Source: Sphingomonas sp. CCH9-E2 | GTDB taxonomy: Bacteria > Pseudomonadota > Alphaproteobacteria > Sphingomonadales > Sphingomonadaceae | Length of the DNA stretch: 5,401 bases | NCBI RefSeq assembly: GCF_001557215.1 | Contig: NZ_LSJM01000199.1 | Location: forward strand, 1-5,401 | Reading direction: 5' to 3' | Part shown: positions 1 to 5,401 of the stretch, piece by piece | Numbering within the stretch: position 1 is the first letter of the stretch | Layout: every line of letters starts with the position of its first letter | Translations under genes and position numbers: made by a program | The notes under the pieces: model-generated | What the model was told of the DNA's origin: nothing | Databases searched by the model: none | Seen by the model: only the letters and a program-made list of their open reading frames with translations

Positions 1-2301
1 CATCTGCCCTATGCCCGCCATGTAGACGACGTCACCATCGCCACGCGCGACGGCCTGATGATGCAGGTGATCCAGATCGGCGGGCTGTTGTTCGAGACCG
101 CCGACAGCGAAGAGATCAACTATCGCAAGCGGCTGCGTGACGCGACGCTGCAGGCGATCGGGTCGTCACGCTTCGCCGTCTATCACCATATCGTGCGCCA
201 GCGGGTCGAGCCGGGGCTGGCTGGCGACTTCCCGGATGATTTTTCAGAGCGGCTGGACGCGGCGTGGCGCGGGCGGCTGGCGCGCAAGCAACTTTACACC
301 AACGACCTGTTTCTGACCCTGGTCCGCCGCCCGTTGCAGGGACGGATCGGCCTGCTCGACCGGCTGCGCGGCGGGCTGAGCGGGATCGAGGCGGAGGCAG
401 CGCGCGCGCAGGATCTGCGCGAGCTGAACGAAGCGCGCGAGGCGCTGTTCGCCGCGCTCTCGGCCTATGGTCCCCGTCTGCTGTCGGTCTATGAAACGCC
501 GCAAGGGCCGGCGTCCGAGCCGCTCGAATTCCTCTCGACGCTCTACAATGGCGAGCTGCGCCCGGTGCTGCTGCCGATGCAGGATCTGGGCGAATATCTG
601 CCCTATCGCCGCGTGAGCTTCGGCCAGAATGCGATCGAACTCTCGCCCGCCGCCGGGAGCGGGACCGATTTCGTGGGCATGGTGTCGATCAAGGATTATC
701 CGGGCCAGACCGCGCCGGGGATGCTCGACGATCTGCTGCGCCTGCCGCTCGAGCTGACCATCGCCCACAGTTTCGGCTTTGTCGATCGTCAGGCGGCTTT
801 GTCCAAGATGAACCTCGCGCTGCGCCGGATGCGCTCGGCCGAGGACGAGGCGGTGAGCCTGCGCGCCGAACTGGGCGAGGCGAAGGACGAGGTCGCGGCG
901 GGCCGCGCCGGCTTTGGCGAGCATCACATGACCGTCGCCGTACGCGGCGCATCGCCCGAGGCGGTCGATCAGGGCGTGGCCGAGGTGCAGGCGGCACTAT
1001 CCGATCTCGGCATCATCGCGGTGCGCGAAGAAATTGCGCTTGAACCCGCCTTCTGGGCGCAGTTCCCGGGAAATTTCAAATATATCGCGCGGCGCGGGCT
1101 GATCTCGACCGGCAATTTCGCGGGGCTTGCGAGCGGGCATAACTTCCCGGTCGGCAGCGCCACCGGGAATCACTGGGGCGACGCGGTCACGCTGCTCGAG
1201 ACGACCGCTGCCGGCCCCTATTATTTCAATTTCCACCATGGCGATCTGGGCAATTTCACCGTCATCGGGCCGTCGGGGTCGGGCAAGACCGTGGTGCTCA
1301 ACTTCCTGCTTGCCCAGGCGCGCAAGTTCCGCCCGCGCATCGTGTTCTTCGACAAGGATCGCGGCGCGGAACTCTTCATCCGCGCAATCGGCGGGCAGTA
1401 TGACGTGCTGCGCCCCGGCGTGCCGTCGGGCCTCAACCCGCTCCAGCTCGACGACAGCGCCGAGCATCGCCAGTTCCTTGCCGACTGGCTCGCGCAGCTG
1501 GCGGGCGGCGTCGATATCGACGAAGCGGCGCGGCTGAAGGACGCACTCGACGCCAATTTCGACCAGCCCCGCGAAAACCGTCGCCTGCGCCATCTGGTCG
1601 AACTGCTGCGCGGCGGCGAACGTCCGCATGGCGCCGACCTGTGGTCGCGGCTGCGCCCCTGGTGGGGCGATGGCGAGCGCGCCTGGCTGTTCGACAATGA
1701 AAGCGACACCACCGACCTGACCGCCGAAGCGGTCGGGTTCGACATGACCCAGATCCTCGACGATCCGGCGGTCCGCACCCCGGCGATGATGTATCTGTTC
1801 CAGCGAGTCGAGGAGCGGCTGGACGGGTCCGCCGCGATCATCGTGGTGGACGAGGGGTGGAAGGCGCTCGACGACGATGTCTTCGTCCGGCGGATCAAGG
1901 ATTGGGAAAAGACGATCCGCAAGCGCAACGGGATCGTCGGCTTTGCCACGCAGAGCGCGCAGGACGCGCTGGAAAGCCGCATCGCCAGTGCGATCATCGA
2001 ACAGGCCGCGACCCAGATCTTCATGGCCAACCCCAAGGCGCGCGCGGCGGATTATGTCGACGGCTTCGGCCTGACCCCGCACGAGTTCGAACTGATCCGC
2101 GCACTGCCGGACAATGCCCGCTGTTTCCTGATCAAGCATGGCGCCGAGAGCGTCGTCGCGCGGCTGGACCTGTCGGGCGAGCAGGAGATCCTGACCATCT
2201 TGTCCGGGCGCGAGCGCACTGTGCGGCTGCTCGATGCGATCCGCGCCGAACATGGCGACGATCCCGCCGACTGGCTGCCGCGCCTGATGGAGGTCGCATG
2301 A
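1..2301 (+). CDS. virB4: VirB4-family T4SS ATPase, 5' partial
   Basis: Cytoplasmic, inner-membrane-associated ATPase that powers pilus assembly and substrate transfer in type IV secretion. The frame is open from base 1, so the start codon lies upstream; 766 residues are visible, against roughly 800 for the family, so probably only some 10-25 are missing. Residue numbers here count from base 1. The N-terminal part (to about residue 400) is of the CagE/TrbE/VirB type and includes a charged, probably helical stretch at 267-300. The C-terminal RecA-like ATPase domain has Walker A GPSGSGKT at 423-430 (K429, T430), a family-typical FDKDRG segment at 450-455, Walker B IIVVDE at 613-618 (D617, E618) followed by GW, an ATQS motif at 649-652, and a QIFMANPKA segment starting at Q672 near the end. 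No catalytic residue appears to be missing. The stop codon overlaps the virB6 start by 4 bases. ATG codons at 55 and 58 are internal methionines, because conserved family sequence (HLPYARHVDDV) precedes them. Confidence 0.97.
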   Translation, partial: HLPYARHVDDVTIATRDGLMMQVIQIGGLLFETADSEEINYRKRLRDATLQAIGSSRFAVYHHIVRQRVEPGLAGDFPDDFSERLDAAWRGRLARKQLYTNDLFLTLVRRPLQGRIGLLDRLRGGLSGIEAEAARAQDLRELNEAREALFAALSAYGPRLLSVYETPQGPASEPLEFLSTLYNGELRPVLLPMQDLGEYLPYRRVSFGQNAIELSPAAGSGTDFVGMVSIKDYPGQTAPGMLDDLLRLPLELTIAHSFGFVDRQAALSKMNLALRRMRSAEDEAVSLRAELGEAKDEVAAGRAGFGEHHMTVAVRGASPEAVDQGVAEVQAALSDLGIIAVREEIALEPAFWAQFPGNFKYIARRGLISTGNFAGLASGHNFPVGSATGNHWGDAVTLLETTAAGPYYFNFHHGDLGNFTVIGPSGSGKTVVLNFLLAQARKFRPRIVFFDKDRGAELFIRAIGGQYDVLRPGVPSGLNPLQLDDSAEHRQFLADWLAQLAGGVDIDEAARLKDALDANFDQPRENRRLRHLVELLRGGERPHGADLWSRLRPWWGDGERAWLFDNESDTTDLTAEAVGFDMTQILDDPAVRTPAMMYLFQRVEERLDGSAAIIVVDEGWKALDDDVFVRRIKDWEKTIRKRNGIVGFATQSAQDALESRIASAIIEQAATQIFMANPKARAADYVDGFGLTPHEFELIRALPDNARCFLIKHGAESVVARLDLSGEQEILTILSGRERTVRLLDAIRAEHGDDPADWLPRLMEVA
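2289..2293 (+). promoter_or_regulatory. Shine-Dalgarno site for virB6
   Basis: GGAGG, a full anti-Shine-Dalgarno match, lies 4 bases before the ATG at 2298 and inside the last codons of virB4. It supports the overlapping ATG as the virB6 start over the open frame further upstream, and it is the clearest ribosome binding site of the window. Confidence 0.7.
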
Positions 2302-3560
2302 CCTGTCCCGGCATTGTCGAGGGTGACGCATTCGTCGTGAGCCTGCTCGGCGCGGCCGACTGCCATGCGCGCACGGTCGCGACGCTCGGCTATCAGGCGC
2401 TTGCGACACCGGGGTCGAGCGCGTCGCTGCTGCTGACCGGCATGCTGACGCTGTTCGTCGCGATCTGGGGCTATCGCATGCTGCTGGGCGAGACGCCGGG
2501 CGTGCACGACGGCGTGGTGGCGCTGGCCAAGGTCGGCATCGTGCTGGCGCTGGCGACGAGCTGGGCAACCTATCGCCCGTTGGCGCATGACCTGGTGTTC
2601 GGCGCGCCGGGCGAGCTGGTCGCCGAAGTCGGCGGTGCGGCGGGACTGCCGGGCACGCTGGGCGACCGCGCAGTGCGGCTCGGCTATGTCGACCGTGCGC
2701 TGGTCCGGCTCGGCGAAGCCGGGGTCGGCAAGCGCGAGGGCAATCAGCAGGTGATGCGCCAGCGCAACTTCAACGGCCGCAACGAGCTGGTGGTCGAGAA
2801 TGCGCAGGATCCGGTCGGTGCGATTGAGCCGATTGCACTCGGCGCAGCGCGCGTGCTGTTCCTGATCGCGACCCTGGGCGGGCTGATCATCCTGCGCTTT
2901 GCCGCAGCGATCCTGCTGGCGCTGGGGCCGATCTTTGTCGCGTTCCTCTTGTTCGACGCCACCCGCGGCTGGTTCGCCGGGTGGCTGCGCGGATTGATGG
3001 GGACGATGATCGCGAGCTTTGGCGTCGCCATTCTGCTGGGTATCGAACTCGCGCTGCTCGAACCTTGGGTCGCGAGCCTGGTTGCGCGGCGTGCGGGTGA
3101 GCAGACCATTTCGGGCGCGCCAGTCGAGCTGCTGGCGGTCACCGCGATCTTTGCGCTGGCGACGTTCGGTACGATCTTTCTGGCGTTCAAGGTGGCGACT
3201 GGGTTGCAGCTGCCGGCAAGCTGGCGTGCCGCGCCGGAGCGGATCAACCGGGAGATGGAGCGGCTGTTTCAGGGACGCAGCACCGGCAACGCCCCCGCCG
3301 CCGAGCCGATTGCCGAGCGCACGCGGGCCGCTGCGGTGGCTGATGCGGTGATCGCGACCCAGCGGCGCGAATCCGGCGGGGCGACGCCAGTGACTGCAGC
3401 GGCGGTGCAGGCGATCGCCGCACCGGTGCGCACCAACCCGGGCGAACGGCTGGTGCCCGGGCAGGCGCCCAACGCGCCACCGCGCTTGGGACAACGGGCC
3501 GCGCGCCGATCGCGCAATCGTGTTACAGCCAGCGCCGGGCGCCGGGATCAGACGAAATGA
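2298..3560 (+). CDS. virB6: VirB6-family polytopic inner-membrane T4SS protein
   Basis: Inner-membrane channel component of the type IV secretion system (TrbL/VirB6 superfamily), 420 residues. The frame is open upstream to 1857, but that part lies inside virB4; the ATG at 2298 has a good ribosome binding site and the ATGA overlap seen throughout this operon. Hydrophobic segments are visible at about 42-63, 73-90, 186-219 (one long or two short helices), 234-254 and 278-297. A hydrophilic loop of about 95 residues lies between the second and third, matching the large periplasmic P2 loop described for Agrobacterium VirB6. The LFDATRGWFAGWLRG stretch at 218-232, with W225 and W229, fits the conserved tryptophan-containing region of the family. 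The N-terminal region has two cysteines (C3, C22). From about residue 300 a hydrophilic, Ala/Arg-rich tail of some 120 residues follows, making the protein longer than the Agrobacterium form (about 295). Family assignment rests on topology, signature and position between virB4 and virB8. Confidence 0.9.
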   Translation: MTCPGIVEGDAFVVSLLGAADCHARTVATLGYQALATPGSSASLLLTGMLTLFVAIWGYRMLLGETPGVHDGVVALAKVGIVLALATSWATYRPLAHDLVFGAPGELVAEVGGAAGLPGTLGDRAVRLGYVDRALVRLGEAGVGKREGNQQVMRQRNFNGRNELVVENAQDPVGAIEPIALGAARVLFLIATLGGLIILRFAAAILLALGPIFVAFLLFDATRGWFAGWLRGLMGTMIASFGVAILLGIELALLEPWVASLVARRAGEQTISGAPVELLAVTAIFALATFGTIFLAFKVATGLQLPASWRAAPERINREMERLFQGRSTGNAPAAEPIAERTRAAAVADAVIATQRRESGGATPVTAAAVQAIAAPVRTNPGERLVPGQAPNAPPRLGQRAARRSRNRVTASAGRRDQTK

Positions 3561-4342
3561 AACAGACCACACGCGCGGCGCTCGACGCCTATTATCGGGA
3601 AGGCGGCAGCTGGGCCGCCGATCGCGAAGCCCGGCTCGACCGGTCGCAGCGGACGGCGTGGATCATCGCTGCGGTGGCGGTCGTCGCCGCATTGGTCATG
3701 GCGATCGCGCTGGTCGTGATGCTGCCGCTCAAGACGGTCGAGACCCGCACCCTGCTGGTCGATCGCCAGACCGGCTATGTCCAGCAGCTCAACCCGGTAA
3801 ACCCGGACAAGATCGCGCCCGACACCGCGCTGACGCAATCGTTTCTGGTGCAATATGTGATCGCGCGCGAGAGTTTCGACATCGACGCGCTCCAGCACAA
3901 CTACCGCCGCGCGGTGTTGTGGTCGGAGGGGCGCGCGCGCAGCCGCTATATCGCGTCGGTGCAGGCGTCGAACCCCGACAGCCCGCTCGCCAGCCTGCCA
4001 CGCAGCACCCTGGTGGAAACGCGGGTGAAGAGCGTGTCGCCACTCGGCGCCGGATCGGCGCTGGTGCGATTCGAGACGCAGCGCCGCGATGCCAATGGCC
4101 AGACCGCCCCGGCGCAGCATTGGGTGGCGGTGATCCGCTACCGCTATGCCGGTGAGCCGATGAAGCTGGAGGATCGCTTCATCAACCCGCTGGGCTTCAC
4201 CGTGTCACACTATGCGCGCAATCCCGAAACGCCACCTGCGCCGACGCCCGATGCAGTGCAGGCCGCGCAGGCCGGAGCGCCATCGCCGCTGGCGGTGACT
4301 CCGACCCCCACGCCCGCACCGACCGTGCAGGTGGCGCGATGA
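3557..4342 (+). CDS. virB8: VirB8-family inner-membrane T4SS assembly protein
   Basis: Bitopic inner-membrane protein whose periplasmic domain acts as an assembly factor of the channel, contacting VirB6, VirB9 and VirB10 in known systems. It has 261 residues: a short cytoplasmic N-terminus with the YYREGGSWAADRE segment at 12-24, typical of the family; one transmembrane helix at about 34-56; a periplasmic NTF2-like domain at about 60-220; and the family's NPxG motif as NPLG at 210-213, followed by FTVSHY. From about residue 222 a Pro/Ala/Thr-rich tail of 40 residues extends beyond the folded domain. There is no cysteine. The ATG at 3557 overlaps the virB6 stop by 4 bases; only a weak purine-rich site (GGGA at 3544-3547, GACGAA directly upstream) precedes it, so translation is probably coupled to virB6. 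The TrbF-like proteins of conjugation systems are the nearest alternative name. Confidence 0.94.
   Translation: MKQTTRAALDAYYREGGSWAADREARLDRSQRTAWIIAAVAVVAALVMAIALVVMLPLKTVETRTLLVDRQTGYVQQLNPVNPDKIAPDTALTQSFLVQYVIARESFDIDALQHNYRRAVLWSEGRARSRYIASVQASNPDSPLASLPRSTLVETRVKSVSPLGAGSALVRFETQRRDANGQTAPAQHWVAVIRYRYAGEPMKLEDRFINPLGFTVSHYARNPETPPAPTPDAVQAAQAGAPSPLAVTPTPTPAPTVQVAR
4329..4334 (+). promoter_or_regulatory. Probable Shine-Dalgarno site for virB9
   Basis: AGGTGG lies 4 bases before the ATG at 4339, inside the last codons of virB8. It is an imperfect match, but it supports this start, as does the signal peptide that begins directly at the chosen methionine. Confidence 0.5.
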
Positions 4343-5049
4343 AGTGGGTCGCCGCGCTGCTGCTGCTCGCCGCACCGGCTGCGCTTGCGCAGGTCCGGCC
4401 GCAGCCCGGCACGGGCGATCCGCGCGTCCAGACGGTGATGTTCGCACCGGACCAGGTGGTCCAGCTGCAGGCGGCACCCGGATATCAGATCACGGTCGCG
4501 CTCAATCCCGATGAGCGGATCGAGAGCATTGCGCTGGGTGACAGCGCCGCGTGGCAGGCGACCGCGAACAAGCGGGGCGATTATCTGTTCGTGAAGCCGA
4601 TCAATGCCGGCGTGACGACCAACATGATCGTGATCACCGATGTCCGCATGTATGCGTTCGAGCTGGTCCCGGCGTACGGGCCGATGGAGGGCCTGCCCTT
4701 TGCGGTGCGCTTCACCTATCCCGCCAGCGCGCCGGTCGCGGCCGTGCCGAGCGCGGCGGCACCGGCGTCGGACACCATGCCCGGACGCTATCGTCTGAGC
4801 GGCGACAAGCTGCTGCGCCCGAGCGCGATGGCCGATGACGGCGTGCAGACCGAGATCGAATGGCCCGCCAGCGCGGCGCTTCCGGCGATCTATGCGGTCG
4901 GCGACGATGGCAAGGAAGTGCTGGCAACCGGCCATGTCCGCGATGGCCGGGTCGTGGTCGACCGGATCGCGCGCAAATTCGTGTTCCGTCAGGATCGCCG
5001 CGTCGCAACCGCACTGCGCATTGCCGCCGATCGGGACAAGAAGCGGTGA
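4339..5049 (+). CDS. virB9: VirB9/TrbG-family outer-membrane core-complex protein
   Basis: Periplasmic/outer-membrane subunit that, with VirB10 (and VirB7 where present), builds the core complex ring of type IV secretion systems. It has 236 residues. A signal peptide is clear: MKW, a hydrophobic core at 4-16, and likely cleavage after ALA, between A17 and Q18. The N-terminal domain spans about 24-127 and contains family-like strands such as the segment from residue 45 (APGYQITVALNP) and the LFVKP stretch. An Ala/Pro-rich linker lies at about 128-149. The C-terminal domain, about 150-230, carries the typical LPAIYAV segment at 181-187, followed by a GKEVL stretch and a FVFRQDRRVA stretch; this domain would face VirB10. 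It is slightly shorter than many homologues (about 260-290) and has no cysteine. Start and stop both overlap neighbours by 4 bases. Confidence 0.95.
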   Translation: MKWVAALLLLAAPAALAQVRPQPGTGDPRVQTVMFAPDQVVQLQAAPGYQITVALNPDERIESIALGDSAAWQATANKRGDYLFVKPINAGVTTNMIVITDVRMYAFELVPAYGPMEGLPFAVRFTYPASAPVAAVPSAAAPASDTMPGRYRLSGDKLLRPSAMADDGVQTEIEWPASAALPAIYAVGDDGKEVLATGHVRDGRVVVDRIARKFVFRQDRRVATALRIAADRDKKR

Positions 5050-5401
5050 GCGCGTCGGCAACCGGCGATCCACGGCGCAGCCCGGCGATGCGCGAGCCGG
5101 GCGATGTGCGCCCGCTGGTCGGCAGGGCCCCGCGCGGGCCGTCGCTGCTGATCCTGGGCGGTGGGCTGCTGTTCGCGGCGATCCTGCTGTTTGTCGCACT
5201 CGAATCGCGCCGTGCCGCGCTGCAATCTGCAACGACTGCGCGTCCGGCCGACCCGGCAGTCGCGCTGCGCGAACCGCCGCCGCTCTACATTCCGCCCGCT
5301 CCGGCGGCGGATGCGGCCGCCCCGACGGCGGCACCGGTCGCCGCACCCACCGTGGTTCCCTTTGTGCTGCCGCAGCCGCCGCCGGAGCGGGCGGAATGTA
5401 G
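5046..5401 (+). CDS. virB10: VirB10/TrbI-family protein, N-terminal part only
   Basis: Start of the VirB10 protein, which is anchored in the inner membrane and reaches through the periplasm to the outer-membrane core, linking ATPase activity to channel opening. Only 118 codons and two bases are in the window. The start is taken as GTG 5046, overlapping the virB9 stop (GTGA) as at the other junctions; a purine-rich stretch at 5033-5043 precedes it. The next in-frame start, ATG 5088, has no visible ribosome site and would leave a shorter cytoplasmic part. An arginine-rich N-terminus (residues 10-30) is followed by one transmembrane helix at about 33-52 and then a Pro/Ala-rich periplasmic linker from about 67 to the window edge, including PPPLYIPPAP at 77-86. 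This architecture and the position after virB9 identify the protein. The conserved C-terminal beta-barrel domain lies beyond the window, so the name rests on architecture and context. Confidence 0.88.
   Translation, partial: MSASATGDPRRSPAMREPGDVRPLVGRAPRGPSLLILGGGLLFAAILLFVALESRRAALQSATTARPADPAVALREPPPLYIPPAPAADAAAPTAAPVAAPTVVPFVLPQPPPERAEC

Noticed and set aside
58..60. ATG as possible virB4 start
   Set aside because: The frame is open back to base 1 and the preceding residues match the conserved beginning of VirB4 proteins, so the start lies outside the window.
244..927. 227-codon open frame on the minus strand within virB4
   Set aside because: Low-complexity Arg/Gln/Ala composition and full overlap with conserved virB4 sequence mark it as a shadow.
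1857..2297. Upstream in-frame extension of virB6
   Set aside because: It would overlap the ATPase core of virB4 by more than 440 bases. Its translation looks like an out-of-frame reading, and the ATG at 2298 has a good ribosome binding site.
997..2568. 523-codon open frame on the minus strand
   Set aside because: It lies wholly opposite virB4 and the virB6 start, has Arg/Asp/Gln-rich composition without recognisable domains, and is the usual antisense shadow of GC-rich coding DNA.
2052..3572. 506-codon open frame on the minus strand
   Set aside because: It is antisense to virB4 and virB6. The translation is rich in Arg, Gln and His with no recognisable motif, as expected from reverse-reading a GC-rich hydrophobic protein gene.
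5088..5090. ATG as alternative virB10 start
   Set aside because: No ribosome binding site precedes it, and the GTG at 5046 fits the 4-base overlap pattern of all other junctions. It cannot be fully excluded.
4210..5346. 378-codon open frame on the minus strand
   Set aside because: It is antisense to the virB8 end, virB9 and virB10, which are well supported. No family features were seen.
4835..5401. 188-codon plus-strand frame running to a stop at the window edge
   Set aside because: It is out of frame with both virB9 and virB10, which explain the same bases with a conserved C-terminal domain and a clear transmembrane helix.

Overview
The window is a slice of a P-type (VirB/Tra-like) type IV secretion system operon, all on the + strand, from a high-GC Gram-negative bacterium. 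Base composition is roughly two thirds G+C by eye. The protein sequences resemble those of alphaproteobacteria, and I would guess a sphingomonad, but that is from recollection of family style and was not tested by a search.

Layout: virB4 (5' end cut by the window edge, 1-2301), virB6 (2298-3560), virB8 (3557-4342), virB9 (4339-5049) and virB10 (from 5046, cut by the right edge). Every junction is a 4-base start/stop overlap (ATGA three times, GTGA once). There is no intergenic DNA, and no promoter or terminator is visible, so the block reads as one translationally coupled transcript that begins and ends outside the window. No RNA gene, mobile element, CRISPR array or substantial repeat was seen.

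How the parts fit: VirB4 is the cytoplasmic ATPase that energises pilus biogenesis and transfer. VirB6 and VirB8 form inner-membrane parts of the channel and its assembly platform. VirB9 is an exported protein of the outer-membrane core complex. VirB10 spans from the inner membrane through the periplasm to that core. The catalytic motifs of VirB4 are intact and no gene is broken, so the system looks functional in this part.

The deviations from the Agrobacterium virB order are that no virB5 lies between virB4 and virB6, and no virB7 lipoprotein gene lies between virB6 and virB8. VirB9 has no cysteine that could bind a VirB7. VirB6 carries a tail of about 120 residues, and VirB8 has a proline-rich C-terminal extension. 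The system itself is a known type, and I do not see a previously undescribed one here. Whether it sits on a plasmid, an integrative element or a chromosome cannot be told, because no relaxase, coupling protein, replication or integration gene is in view.
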